From: an uncultured Bacteroides sp.
GTDB lineage: Bacteria; Bacteroidota; Bacteroidia; Bacteroidales; Bacteroidaceae
Reading direction: 5' to 3'
Assembly (NCBI RefSeq): GCF_910586915.1
Contig: NZ_CAJULN010000001.1
Location: 1-64,000, forward strand
DNA: 64,000 nucleotides
The position numbers and the translations under genes are program-made. The notes under the pieces were generated by a model. The model was not told the origin of the DNA. It was given only the letters and a program-made list of their open reading frames with translations, and searched no databases. Below, one piece after another: positions 1-9,746 of this stretch (its first letter is position 1; each line of letters starts with the position of its first letter).

Positions 1-1
1 C

Positions 2-3000
2 ACTAATATGGATGGCCAGTTCAGTCTTGAAAATGTACCAAGTTCTGCTAGAACTTTGAAAGTCAGCTATATTGGAATGAAATCCCAAGAGGTTGCCATC
101 AAAACAGGAACCATAAAAATCATACTCCAACCGGACTCTGAAGTTCTGGAAGAAGTAGTAGTAACAGGTATGCAGAAAATGGACAAACGATTGTTTACGG
201 GAGCCTCAACGAAACTAACGGCAGACAACGTGAAGCTAAACGGTATGGCCGACATCAGCCGTGGATTGGAAGGACGGGCTGCCGGTGTATCTGTTCAAAA
301 TGTATCAGGAACATTCGGTACAGCCCCTAAAATTCGTGTACGTGGCGCTACATCTATCTACGGTAGCTCCAAGCCGCTGTGGGTAGTAGACGGCGTTATC
401 ATGGAAGACGTAGTGGAAGTATCGGCAGACGAATTGTCATCGGGTAATGCAGAAACTTTGATTTCTTCTGCCATTGCCGGTTTGAATGCCGACGACATCG
501 AGAGCTTCCAAATCCTGAAAGACGGTTCTGCAACCTCCATTTACGGTGCACGCGCTATGGCAGGTGTAATTGTAGTAACCACCAAAAAAGGTAAAGCAGG
601 ACAAAACCATATCAGCTACACGGGCGAATTTACAATGCGTCTGAAGCCAAGCTACAACACTTACAATATCATGAATTCACAAGACCAAATGGCCGTTTAC
701 CAAGAATTGGCACAAAAAGGCTATTTGAACTATGCGGAAATCGCCAATGCATCCAGCAGCGGTGTGTACGGGAAAATGTACCAGCTCATCTCCGAGTACG
801 ACAGAACATCGGGACAATTCGGATTAATCAATAGCGAAAGCGCCAAAGCAGAATACTTACGTGCAGCAGAATACCGCAACACCGATTGGTTCGACCGCCT
901 ATTTTCTACCAGCATCATGCACAACCACTCGGTCAGCCTATCTTCCGGTACTGAAAAAGCACAGCATTATGTATCAGCCAGTGCAATGTTAGATCCGGGA
1001 TGGTACCAACAAAGTTCCGTACAACGTTTCACAGCCAACTTGAATTCTACATTCAAACTTTCAAAGCAACTTGATTTCAACTTGATCGGAAATGCTTCCT
1101 ACCGTAAACAAAAAGCACCGGGAACACTGGGCAGCGAAACCGATCCCGTATCAGGAGAAGTGAAACGAGACTTCGATATCAACCCCTATTCATACTCTAT
1201 GAATACCTCACGTACGCTCAACCCCAATGAGTTCTACACTCGTAATTATGCCCCATTCAATATATTCAATGAACTGGAAAATAACTACATGAAATTGGGC
1301 GTAGGCGACTTCCGACTGACAGGACGCCTCACCTACAAGCCCTGCTCAAAAGTCGAATTATCCTTACTGGGCGGTATCCAAAGCACCACTACCTCGCAAG
1401 AGCACTTCATCGAAGACAACTCCAACCAGGCACAAGCCTATCGCGCCATGCCTACAGCTACCATACGCGACAAAAATCCGTTGCTATATACCGACCCCGA
1501 CAACATTTATGCACTGCCTATCAGCATTCTCCCCAACGGTGGTATCTACGAGCGCACCGACCGCAATATGTTCAAATGGGATATGCGTGCATCTGTCAGT
1601 TACAACGATGTGTTCAATGAAAAACACATTGTCAATTTCTATGGTGGTATGGAAACCAACTCGGTAGACCGCCACTCCACATGGTTCCGCGGATGGGGTA
1701 TGCAATATTCAATGGGCGAAGTAGCCAATTACGCTTACCAAGCGTTTAAAAAAGGCCAAGAAGAAAACTCACAATATTATACTCTCACCAACCGCCACGA
1801 ACGCAGCGCAGCCTTCTTTGGCAACGCCACATACTCTTACAAAGGAAGATACACGCTGAATGGTACAATCCGTTACGAAGGAACCAACTCACTTGGAAAA
1901 AGCCGCACAGCACGGTGGTTACCCACATGGAACGTTGCCGCTTCATGGAATATGCACGAAGAAGAATGGTTCAAAACATTGGAACCGACGCTGTCGCACC
2001 TGACACTGAAAGGTTCTTACTCTTTAACCGCCGAACGTCCTTCTGTAACGAACGCATACGCCATCATCGGCTCAAAAACTCCTTGGCGTCCGTTTGCCAG
2101 CGTCAACGAAAGTATGCTGTATGTAAAAGAAGTAGCCAACCAGGAACTTACTTATGAGAAAAAGCATGAGTTCAACTTCGGATTGGCTACCGGATTCCTC
2201 AATAACCGTATCAATTTGGAAGTAGATTGGTACAGCCGCCGCAACTACGACTTGATCGGATTGGCCACCACGCAAGGATTGGGCGGACAAATCCAAAAGT
2301 ATGGAAATATCGCCACCATGAAATCAAGTGGTGTGGAGCTTAGCCTTACTACCACCAATATTAAGACAAAAGATTTCTCATGGACTACCAATATCATCTA
2401 CTCACACTCTAAAAACGAAGTAACCAAGTTGAAAACAAGCAAACGCATTATCGACCTTGTTTCGGGCAACGGTTTCGCGCAAGAGGGATATCCCGTACGT
2501 TCTCTTTTCTCCATCCCCTTCAAAGGGTTGAACCAGGAAGGACTTCCTACTTTCCTTGACCAAGATGGAAACATCTCCACAACAGGTATCTACTTCCAAA
2601 CGAGCGACCCCGAAAAACTCGGTTTCCTCGAATACTCCGGCAATGTAGACCCAACAGACGTTGGTAGCTTCGGCAACATCTTCCGCTACAAAGGACTATC
2701 ATTAAACGTATTCATTACTTACTCCTTCGGTAATGTGGTAAGGCTCGACCCCGTATTTAAGAAAGAATACAATGACCTGACCGCTACCCCCAAAGAGTTC
2801 AACAACCGTTGGATAGTCCCAGGCGATGAAAACAAGACAGACATTCCTGTAATAGCTTCCAAACGCCAGAACAAGAATGACACCAACCTGTCATACGCAT
2901 ACAATGCATACAACTACTCTACGGCACGCATTGCCAAAGGAGACTTTATCAGGATGAAGGAAATCTCAGTGGGCTACGACTTCCCGAAACATCTTGTTGC

Positions 3001-3166
3001 ACCATTGAAACTATCCAGTCTTTCACTGAAACTTCAAGGCACCAACCTGTTCCTGCTTTACGCAGACAAGAAGCTCAACGGTCAAGACCCGGAATTCTTC
3101 AACACCGGTGGTGTAGCTGCTCCTACTCCCAAACAATTTACACTGACATTAAAGTTAGGTATTTAA
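2..3166 (+). CDS. SusC/RagA-family TonB-dependent outer-membrane transporter, 5' end outside window
   Basis: This is the large beta-barrel half of a SusC/SusD nutrient importer. The reading frame is open to the left edge, so the signal peptide and most of the carboxypeptidase-like N-terminal domain are missing; the first in-frame Met at position 8 is internal (TNMDGQF is the end of that domain). A TonB-box-like VVVTG follows near residue 53 and the plug motif ILKDGSATSIYGARAMAGVIVV lies near residues 168-189 (typical SusC plug signature, here quoted in part: LKDGSATSIYGARA). The C-terminal part is a long barrel region ending in LTLKLGI, as usual for the family. The susD gene follows after 19 bp. 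No CAZyme genes are in the locus, so the substrate cannot be named; the metallopeptidase two genes on hints at protein or glycoprotein. Confidence 0.93.
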   Translation, partial: TNMDGQFSLENVPSSARTLKVSYIGMKSQEVAIKTGTIKIILQPDSEVLEEVVVTGMQKMDKRLFTGASTKLTADNVKLNGMADISRGLEGRAAGVSVQNVSGTFGTAPKIRVRGATSIYGSSKPLWVVDGVIMEDVVEVSADELSSGNAETLISSAIAGLNADDIESFQILKDGSATSIYGARAMAGVIVVTTKKGKAGQNHISYTGEFTMRLKPSYNTYNIMNSQDQMAVYQELAQKGYLNYAEIANASSSGVYGKMYQLISEYDRTSGQFGLINSESAKAEYLRAAEYRNTDWFDRLFSTSIMHNHSVSLSSGTEKAQHYVSASAMLDPGWYQQSSVQRFTANLNSTFKLSKQLDFNLIGNASYRKQKAPGTLGSETDPVSGEVKRDFDINPYSYSMNTSRTLNPNEFYTRNYAPFNIFNELENNYMKLGVGDFRLTGRLTYKPCSKVELSLLGGIQSTTTSQEHFIEDNSNQAQAYRAMPTATIRDKNPLLYTDPDNIYALPISILPNGGIYERTDRNMFKWDMRASVSYNDVFNEKHIVNFYGGMETNSVDRHSTWFRGWGMQYSMGEVANYAYQAFKKGQEENSQYYTLTNRHERSAAFFGNATYSYKGRYTLNGTIRYEGTNSLGKSRTARWLPTWNVAASWNMHEEEWFKTLEPTLSHLTLKGSYSLTAERPSVTNAYAIIGSKTPWRPFASVNESMLYVKEVANQELTYEKKHEFNFGLATGFLNNRINLEVDWYSRRNYDLIGLATTQGLGGQIQKYGNIATMKSSGVELSLTTTNIKTKDFSWTTNIIYSHSKNEVTKLKTSKRIIDLVSGNGFAQEGYPVRSLFSIPFKGLNQEGLPTFLDQDGNISTTGIYFQTSDPEKLGFLEYSGNVDPTDVGSFGNIFRYKGLSLNVFITYSFGNVVRLDPVFKKEYNDLTATPKEFNNRWIVPGDENKTDIPVIASKRQNKNDTNLSYAYNAYNYSTARIAKGDFIRMKEISVGYDFPKHLVAPLKLSSLSLKLQGTNLFLLYADKKLNGQDPEFFNTGGVAAPTPKQFTLTLKLGI

Positions 3167-3185
3167 TAGCAAAAACAAACTGAAT

Positions 3186-4772
3186 ATGAAAAAATACAAT
3201 AAATTATACAATGCCTTCATGTTGACTTTGTCGGCATTGACCTTGGCAAGTTGCAACGATTTCCTTGACACTATGCCGGACAATCGCGCACAACTTGACA
3301 GTGAAGAGAAAATACAAAGCATCTTAACTTCTGCCTACATCGACCATGAACCCGTTCTGGTAGCAGAATTGGTTTCAGACAATATGGACGATTACGGCGC
3401 CAACAACCCCAATACCAATCGCTGGTTTGACGAAACATTTGCTTGGAAAGACGAAACGGAAGACGCTAATGAGTCTCTGAACAGTTTTTGGGAATCTGCC
3501 TTTGTAGCTATTGCTTCCGCCAACGAAGCTCTGCAAGCCATCGAAGAGATGGGCACTGCCACTAATTCTCTGAAAGAATGTAAAGCAGAAGCCTTGCTCT
3601 GCCGTGCCTACAATCATTTTATGCTGGGATGCATGTTCTGCAAGCCCTACACAGCTACGGCTTCCAATGATTTAGGACTTCCGTACATCGAACATCCCGA
3701 AACGGAACTCAACCCACAATACGAACGCGGCACACTTGCCGAACTTTACAGCAAAATAGACCGCGACATCCAAGAAGCCTTGCCGTTGATAGGAGATTCG
3801 CACTACAAAGTGCCCAAGTATCATTTCAACACCAAAGCAGCTTATGCATTTGCCTGCCGTTTCTACCTATATTACGAGAAATGGGAAGAAGCAATTAAAT
3901 ACGCCAACCTATGCCTGGGCTCGCAACCCAAAACCATGTTGCGTGACTGGAAAGGCATGGCAAACATGACCCAGCAAGCGGATGCAATCACCAACGAATA
4001 CGTGAATGCCAATTCCAACGCCAATCTGTTAATGCTTACAGGATACTCTACACTGGGAATCGTATTTGGTCCTTATCGGAATTACTCCCGCTACAGCCAC
4101 GGGCAATATCTTGCCATGAACGAAGACATGAGAGCGACCAATATCTGGGGTGGCGCACTCAGCTTCTACATGACTCCGAAAGTGTATACCGGAACCAATA
4201 TGGATAAAACCATCTTCTGGAAAATGCCATATATGTTTGAATATACCGATCCGGTAGCAGGTATCGGTTATAACCATACGGTTTATCCGGCATTTACCAC
4301 TGACGAATGTCTTTTGAACCGGGCAGAAGCCTACATATTGCTCAAACAATATGACGAAGCGGCAACCGACCTCACTACATGGATGCAAAACATCACCAAA
4401 AGCACCAAGACACTTACGCCGGCAAACATTGCCCAGTTCTACGATGCGCAGGAATACTCTTATTCGGACGCAGAGGGCTTGCAGTCTACCCTCAAGAAAC
4501 ACCTCAACCCTGCTTTCCAAATAGAAGAAGAAGGCAGCACGCAAGAAAATATGCTGCAATGTATGCTCGGTTTCCGCCGTATCGAGACAATGCACGCCGG
4601 ATTGCGCTGGTTCGACATCAAACGTTATGGCATTGAAATCCCGCGCCGCGTGATGAATGCTTCAGGAACTCCGCAGTATAAGAGTGATTTCTTGAGCAAA
4701 GATGACAAACGGCGCGCGCTTCAAATACCACTCAAAGTACGCGAAGCCGGATTAGAAGCAAATCCACGTTAA
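3186..4772 (+). CDS. SusD/RagB-family nutrient-binding lipoprotein
   Basis: Surface lipoprotein that caps the SusC barrel and captures substrate. The 528-residue product begins with a lipoprotein signal peptide with the lipobox ending in Cys at LASCNDFLDT, and DFLDTMPDNR is the usual SusD start. TPR-like segments such as EALLCRAYNHFMLG (around residues 136-149), and the C-terminal LRWFDIKRYGIEIPR motif, are standard for SusD. It lies 19 bp behind susC and 29 bp before the metallopeptidase gene, so all are probably one transcript. Length is normal for the family. Confidence 0.95.
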   Translation: MKKYNKLYNAFMLTLSALTLASCNDFLDTMPDNRAQLDSEEKIQSILTSAYIDHEPVLVAELVSDNMDDYGANNPNTNRWFDETFAWKDETEDANESLNSFWESAFVAIASANEALQAIEEMGTATNSLKECKAEALLCRAYNHFMLGCMFCKPYTATASNDLGLPYIEHPETELNPQYERGTLAELYSKIDRDIQEALPLIGDSHYKVPKYHFNTKAAYAFACRFYLYYEKWEEAIKYANLCLGSQPKTMLRDWKGMANMTQQADAITNEYVNANSNANLLMLTGYSTLGIVFGPYRNYSRYSHGQYLAMNEDMRATNIWGGALSFYMTPKVYTGTNMDKTIFWKMPYMFEYTDPVAGIGYNHTVYPAFTTDECLLNRAEAYILLKQYDEAATDLTTWMQNITKSTKTLTPANIAQFYDAQEYSYSDAEGLQSTLKKHLNPAFQIEEEGSTQENMLQCMLGFRRIETMHAGLRWFDIKRYGIEIPRRVMNASGTPQYKSDFLSKDDKRRALQIPLKVREAGLEANPR

Positions 4773-4801
4773 TTTTTCCACCAACTATTAAAACAGAATT
4801 T

Positions 4802-5698
4802 ATGAAAAAGCAAATCTATAAATTGTTCTTGTCGGTTCTTCTCATCGCCGTTGCTGCGTGTTCGTCGGACGAACCGGACTACAACAGAAGTGTTATCACA
4901 CCGGGAAACACGGAAAGCACTGAATTTGACTCTTGGCTGGAAGCCAATTTTGTCAATCCGTATAACATCGCATTCAAATATCGCTACGAGGATATTGAAT
5001 CCGACTTCGATTACTACGTAGTACCTGCCGACTACAACAAGGCTATCAAATTAGCTCATTTGGTAAAATACCTGTGTGTAGAGACTTATAATGAGGTAGC
5101 AGGTGTGGATTTCACTTGCGAGTATTTCCCCAAAATGTTTTTCACCATCGGCGAATGGGAGTACAAAAACAACGGAACCTTCATCTTGGGAACGGCAGAG
5201 GGCGGACGTAAAATCCTGCTGGCAGGTGTGAACGACCTGGACCGGTACATACAAAACGCAAATATGCTCAACCACTATTATTTCAAAACAATACACCATG
5301 AATTTACCCATATCCTGAACCAGACAAAACCCATTCCTACGGATTTCCAGTTGGTAACGGGCAACGGCTACGTAGCAGACAGTTGGAGTGAAGAACCTTT
5401 CAACCAGATTTATCTGTCGCGTGGGTTCATCTCCTCCTATGCACAGCACTCCTATCAGGAAGACTTCGCCGAAATGATGTCTATCTACATCACCAACGAC
5501 GAAGCATCGTGGGAAAATATGCTCGAAGGGGCCAGCAGCGAAAGCCTCGCCCTCATCCAGCAGAAGTTGGATATTGTAAAAAGCTACATGAGCACTTCTT
5601 TCGGCATCGACTTAGATGTATTGCGCAACACACTACAACGCCGCCAGAACGAAGTTTTCAGTGGCAAAGTAGACCTTGAAGACCTGACCGTTAAATAA
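4802..5698 (+). CDS. Putative zinc-binding metallopeptidase lipoprotein (Peptidase_Mx1-like)
   Basis: A 298-residue lipoprotein (signal peptide ending AVAACSSD) with a zincin motif HEFTH at residues 166-170, inside IHHEFTHILNQ; the two His and the Glu are the expected zinc ligands and catalytic base. A downstream acidic stretch with EDFAEMMSIYI could supply the third ligand. In Bacteroides this family is commonly found in SusCD loci together with DUF4302 proteins, exactly as here. The likely role is cleavage of a peptide or glycopeptide at the cell surface; the true substrate is unknown. The gene is followed after only 10 bp by the DUF4302 gene. Confidence 0.85.
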   Translation: MKKQIYKLFLSVLLIAVAACSSDEPDYNRSVITPGNTESTEFDSWLEANFVNPYNIAFKYRYEDIESDFDYYVVPADYNKAIKLAHLVKYLCVETYNEVAGVDFTCEYFPKMFFTIGEWEYKNNGTFILGTAEGGRKILLAGVNDLDRYIQNANMLNHYYFKTIHHEFTHILNQTKPIPTDFQLVTGNGYVADSWSEEPFNQIYLSRGFISSYAQHSYQEDFAEMMSIYITNDEASWENMLEGASSESLALIQQKLDIVKSYMSTSFGIDLDVLRNTLQRRQNEVFSGKVDLEDLTVK

Positions 5699-5708
5699 CT
5701 AAAACATC

Positions 5709-7010
5709 ATGATTATGAAACTCAATAGAACATTACTCTATATTCTTGCAATGCTTCCGGCATTATTATTGCAATCGTGCCTGAAAAACCAAGAAGATAT
5801 TTTTGACGCTCCCTCTTCTATCCGTATGCAGGAGATGCTCGACAATACCAAGAAGATACTTACCAGTTCGGAAGAAGGATGGATATTCGACTATTATCCA
5901 GACCGTTATCTGTCGTATGGCGGCTTTGTCTACACCGTAAAGTTTGACAATCAAGAAGCTACAGTGGGTTCGGAGCTTGCCCCAGGAGTGTTTGAGTCAA
6001 GTCTTTATAAGATGACCAACGACAACGGGCCGGTATTGTCATTCGACTCATACAACACACTGATGCATTTCTTTTCTACTCCTTCTTCCTCGCATTACGA
6101 AGGTTATGACGGCGACTTTGAATTTATCATTATGGAAGCGACCGACGACCTGATTACATTGCGCGGCAAACGTACAGGAAACGAAATGTACCTGCGCCGC
6201 CTGACGAAAACTGCTGCCGACTACATCAACGCCATTTCTGCCGTCAGCGAGAATCTCATTCTTTCTTCCGCAACCGGAACGGCTGGCACACAAGAACTGA
6301 TATGCAGCATCGACCTGGACAGTCGTTATATGGAGTTTACTTATATGAAAGGCGACGAAGGCATCGTGGCAGGCAACAGCTTCATCCCGAGCGAAACGGG
6401 TATCCGCTTCTACCAACCGATAGAAATCAATGGCGCCAGCATCTCGGAATTGGCTTATAATGCGGATACTTACACATTCTCAGGCAAGGATTCGGCAGGC
6501 AATGACGTAACGCTGACGGGCAACCTTCCCGCAGATTATACGCCATTTGACCAGTTTGCCGGCACGTATGAACTCAATTACCATTATGGTTCTATCGACG
6601 TGACACTGGTAGCGGATAAAGAAAACAACCGTTATCTGATTCAAGGACTCAACGACAACTACAACGTAGTAGCCAACTATGTGAGGTCAAAAGGATATCT
6701 GAACATTACCTCGCAGAAAGTTGGCGAAAGCGGTGGCAAACAAATATGGCTGTGTGGTTGGGGACTGGATGCAGAAGGCTATTTCTCATGGTCTACCGAG
6801 TGCGGAATGTTCCTGGTAAAAGACACGGCAAAGGAAGGAACCTATAAGTTTGTAACCAATACTTATCTGGATACACCGGCAGATTCCTTTATCCTTTACG
6901 AATTCAACGGTGCGCCGTCCTCCAATACAACACTCGGAGGAGCCTCCGCTCCCTGGCTTATTAATGATGAATACCGTGTCCCCTATCCGACATCTATTGT
7001 AAAAAAATAA
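5709..7010 (+). CDS. DUF4302 domain lipoprotein
   Basis: A 433-residue protein with a lipoprotein signal (LLLQSCLKNQED). The N-terminal part with MQEMLDNTKKIL, SSEEGWIFDYYPD and YGGFVYTVKF is typical of DUF4302, a Bacteroidetes family of unknown function found with SusCD and metallopeptidase genes. A second Met two codons in (5715) is an equally good start. Its place between the metallopeptidase and the BACON protein suggests a surface-exposed accessory substrate-binding protein, but this is inference from context only. Confidence 0.85.
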   Translation: MIMKLNRTLLYILAMLPALLLQSCLKNQEDIFDAPSSIRMQEMLDNTKKILTSSEEGWIFDYYPDRYLSYGGFVYTVKFDNQEATVGSELAPGVFESSLYKMTNDNGPVLSFDSYNTLMHFFSTPSSSHYEGYDGDFEFIIMEATDDLITLRGKRTGNEMYLRRLTKTAADYINAISAVSENLILSSATGTAGTQELICSIDLDSRYMEFTYMKGDEGIVAGNSFIPSETGIRFYQPIEINGASISELAYNADTYTFSGKDSAGNDVTLTGNLPADYTPFDQFAGTYELNYHYGSIDVTLVADKENNRYLIQGLNDNYNVVANYVRSKGYLNITSQKVGESGGKQIWLCGWGLDAEGYFSWSTECGMFLVKDTAKEGTYKFVTNTYLDTPADSFILYEFNGAPSSNTTLGGASAPWLINDEYRVPYPTSIVKK

Positions 7011-7022
7011 ACGCGTACACAT

Positions 7023-8156
7023 ATGAAAAAGATATTTAGCCTCCTATTATTCGCACTTTGTGCAATAAGCTATACCGCTTGTACAAACGAGGAAGGTATA
7101 GAATATGTTCAGGAATCCTCCATCAAGATTGTCAGCCGGGACGTAAGTTTCCCGGCGGCAGCCTCACAAGGCACTATCGAAGTGGAAGCACCGGGCGAAA
7201 TTAGCGTAAAGACATCCGGTCAAGGATGGTGCACCACTACCGTGTCAGGTTCTACCATTCAGGTCAATGTCGAACAGAACCCCGGCCTGGAAGGGCGTAC
7301 CTCCATGCTTACCATCCGTTGCGGTGCCGATTCCACCCGCATTGCAGTACATCAGTCGGGAGTAATCTTTGAGTTGAGTGCCGGTTCGCAAATCATGGCT
7401 GACGACAAAGCCGCCACTTATTCATTCGACCTTACCTGCAACACCGAACTCACGCTGAACTCTTCCGAAGAATGGATTTCGGTAGCTGTTGAAGACGGAA
7501 AGATGAACATCACCTTGAAAGAGAACAACACCGGACACATCCGTAAAGGCAACATCACTTATACTGCCGGCACTTATCAAGACGCCATCCAAGTGACACA
7601 ATGTGAATTTGACAAAGACTTGGCAGGTGATTACAGGCTATACTTCACCGACGCTGAGGATGGAAAACTGAAATACCTCTCCACCACTTTAAGCAAGTCG
7701 GGAAATACATACAGTATCCTGCTGAACGGACTCAACCTTACTATCCCTGTCGCATACAACCAAAAGACTAGGGAACTTACGGTCAACGGAGGGAAATACA
7801 TGGGTGATTACGGAAGTTACAAAGTACACACAGTAATTTGGGATACCAACGAAGGCTACTTGACATGGGATACATCCGTGAGCATGGCAGGCACATTTGA
7901 ATATGGCGAAGAAGAGGACGGAAAATATACCATCTTATCTTTCAAAGACAATGGTTCGTGGGGTAATTATCATCCCGATGCCATTTGTCTGGAAGCCTTC
8001 ACTGCCACTCCCCCATCCAAAGAAACACGTGTTGGGTCACTAATGGGAATGGTAGAGCCTTTCCTATACAGAACTCACGACGATGAAATTCCAGCAATAG
8101 CCTCTGCCCTGAAAATCAATACGGCAAAAAGGTGTACCGGATTTTCTATACGCTAA
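7023..8156 (+). CDS. BACON-domain lipoprotein
   Basis: A 377-residue lipoprotein (signal ending ISYTACTNEE). Residues about 35-110 and 115-195 look like two BACON-type beta-sandwich repeats: both contain the pattern of a Trp-containing strand (GQGWCTTTV, SEEWISVAV) followed by GR/RKG and a strand ending in VHQSG or VTQCE. BACON domains are carbohydrate- or mucin-related binding modules known in Bacteroidetes surface proteins. The rest has no recognised domain. It is the last gene of the SusCD locus: a strong terminator hairpin begins 29 bp after its stop codon. Confidence 0.75.
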   Translation: MKKIFSLLLFALCAISYTACTNEEGIEYVQESSIKIVSRDVSFPAAASQGTIEVEAPGEISVKTSGQGWCTTTVSGSTIQVNVEQNPGLEGRTSMLTIRCGADSTRIAVHQSGVIFELSAGSQIMADDKAATYSFDLTCNTELTLNSSEEWISVAVEDGKMNITLKENNTGHIRKGNITYTAGTYQDAIQVTQCEFDKDLAGDYRLYFTDAEDGKLKYLSTTLSKSGNTYSILLNGLNLTIPVAYNQKTRELTVNGGKYMGDYGSYKVHTVIWDTNEGYLTWDTSVSMAGTFEYGEEEDGKYTILSFKDNGSWGNYHPDAICLEAFTATPPSKETRVGSLMGMVEPFLYRTHDDEIPAIASALKINTAKRCTGFSIR

Positions 8157-8184
8157 ACCGTCTGCAATACACACCAAACAATAA

Positions 8185-8231
8185 GACAAACCGCTTCAGC
8201 CAATCCCCGCAGATGGCTGAAGCGGTTTGTC
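8185..8231. terminator. Bidirectional hairpin terminator between convergent genes
   Basis: Perfect 18-bp inverted repeat (GACAAACCGCTTCAGCCA and its complement at 8214-8231) with an 11-nt loop, located between the convergent BACON and DUF4861 genes. Confidence 0.8.
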
Positions 8232-8271
8232 AATCAATACAGTTACAGATTAATAATCAGCCTGTTACAGC

Positions 8272-8369
8272 ACATATATGCGCTGCGTGCAGGAGATATA
8301 GATGCTGGACGCAAGATATATAGATGCTACACGCAGGACATATATGCGGTGGAAACAGGAGCTATATCT
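8272..8369 (+). repeat. 22-bp-period array A
   Basis: Four and a half units with strict 22-bp spacing: a 12-nt block (GCTGCGTGCAGG, GCTGGACGCAAG, GCTACACGCAGG, GGTGGAAACAGG, starting at 8282, 8304, 8326, 8348) alternates with a 10-nt AT-rich block such as AGATATAGAT. Lies between two convergent genes. Same family as the arrays at 16899, 24780, 37380, 44759 and 54755. Confidence 0.85.
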
Positions 8370-8409
8370 CCCGCAAATCGGTCCTATGAAGAGCGAACAA
8401 AACAGTCTC

Positions 8410-9651
8410 TTAGTAAGCAATTACGAGCGGCGCACGTAACTTCTGCGCATACTCAGCCAGGTAATTATTCCATGCGTCAGCCGTCTTGATAGCAGCCTTA
8501 TCCCAGGCCGAACCCCAGTAATAAGTATATTCAGAGCCCGGTTCGTATTCGCTGACAGCCAGCACATGGCCGTCGGCACCGCCACGCTCCTTCTTCTCCT
8601 CTTCGGAGAAAAGAACCGCTTTTGCCTCCTTCACCTGTGCGGGGAATGCAGCACCGACAAATATCTTGCCGTTCGCACCGCTGCGGTCGGTCGTAGGGTC
8701 AACGTAAGCAATATAACCGTTGGCGGCATCGGCGGCAACCACACCGTCCGGCTCGCGCAGCACAAGCCCTGTAACCACAGGCATTGCCTCTTTCAGATTG
8801 GTATATGAAATAACAGCTTTGTTGAGGTATGAGCCTGCATCCAAAGAGATAACACGAGTTTCCACTACGTTAGAGTCTCCACGAACTACAAGCGGATTGA
8901 ACTCCAGCTTTACAGTAAAGCGTAACGGGCCGTTGTCGAGGATTTCCTGCGTGCGGTAACAGTAAGGGTAGATAATCGTATCGCCCGCCATCAAAGCAGC
9001 CGTACCGCCGCCCAATGTGGGCCCTACGGCGTAGCAGTCCATCCCGTATCCGTGGTCGATGTGGTAAGAGATGGCACGTCCCAGTTCGGCAGCCGCTTTC
9101 GGGTCTGTCTTTCTCAGTTCGGCTATCTGTGCACGCTTCTCCTTGTTCAGCTCCTCGGCATACATACTCTCCAGGACAGGCTCGGTAGTATTGTACTTCG
9201 TGAAGATGTCGTAGCCGAAGCCACGCTCGTTGCGCGCCTGCAAGGCGGGGCCGTAAGCACGGAAACCTACAAGGTCGTTCTCCCAGGCAACATCGTCCAG
9301 GCGTTCGGGGTAGTATTTGCCGCAGGCAATGACTCCGAACGGTTCCGGAGTGCCCGGCTGAATGGTGTAGGTAGCCGTAGCGCTGGCCTCCACCGCAGCC
9401 GGGAAAATCACTTTCCCGTCGTATGTCACTTGGTAAGGCACCTGCCGGCCGTTGGCATCAAGTACGACAATCTGTGCCGTGTCTGCCAGTTGCAGCTTTG
9501 CAACGACATCGCTCATGGGCACTTCAACCATCTCTCCCGCACGTTTCAAAGCCAAAGGGTTGGTCACGCTGACCGTCACCGCCTGCTTGTTTCCGGCACA
9601 GGAAGCAAAAGCCGTCAGAGCGGCAGCAAGCAGAAAAAATATCTTCTTCAT
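8410..9651 (-). CDS. DUF4861 domain lipoprotein of the uronate operon
   Basis: A 413-residue protein with a lipoprotein signal (TAFASCAGNK). The sequence fits DUF4861, with the RAYGPALQAR, GYGMDCYAVGPTLGGGTAAL and C-terminal YTYYWGSAWDKA segments seen in that family. DUF4861 proteins are usually encoded with pectin- or glycosaminoglycan-breakdown genes; here the gene is third in an operon behind kduI and kduD (95 bp after kduD), which supports a role with unsaturated or keto-uronates in the periplasm or at the surface. Activity is not established from sequence. Confidence 0.85.
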   Translation of the reverse strand: MKKIFFLLAAALTAFASCAGNKQAVTVSVTNPLALKRAGEMVEVPMSDVVAKLQLADTAQIVVLDANGRQVPYQVTYDGKVIFPAAVEASATATYTIQPGTPEPFGVIACGKYYPERLDDVAWENDLVGFRAYGPALQARNERGFGYDIFTKYNTTEPVLESMYAEELNKEKRAQIAELRKTDPKAAAELGRAISYHIDHGYGMDCYAVGPTLGGGTAALMAGDTIIYPYCYRTQEILDNGPLRFTVKLEFNPLVVRGDSNVVETRVISLDAGSYLNKAVISYTNLKEAMPVVTGLVLREPDGVVAADAANGYIAYVDPTTDRSGANGKIFVGAAFPAQVKEAKAVLFSEEEKKERGGADGHVLAVSEYEPGSEYTYYWGSAWDKAAIKTADAWNNYLAEYAQKLRAPLVIAY

Positions 9652-9746
9652 GATTGATTCTTATTGAAACAAAAAGTAAGGTGACAGATGAAAAGAGGAT
9701 GCTCTTTGCCATGCTATCACCTTACGGATTAATCTTCTATGTTCTA

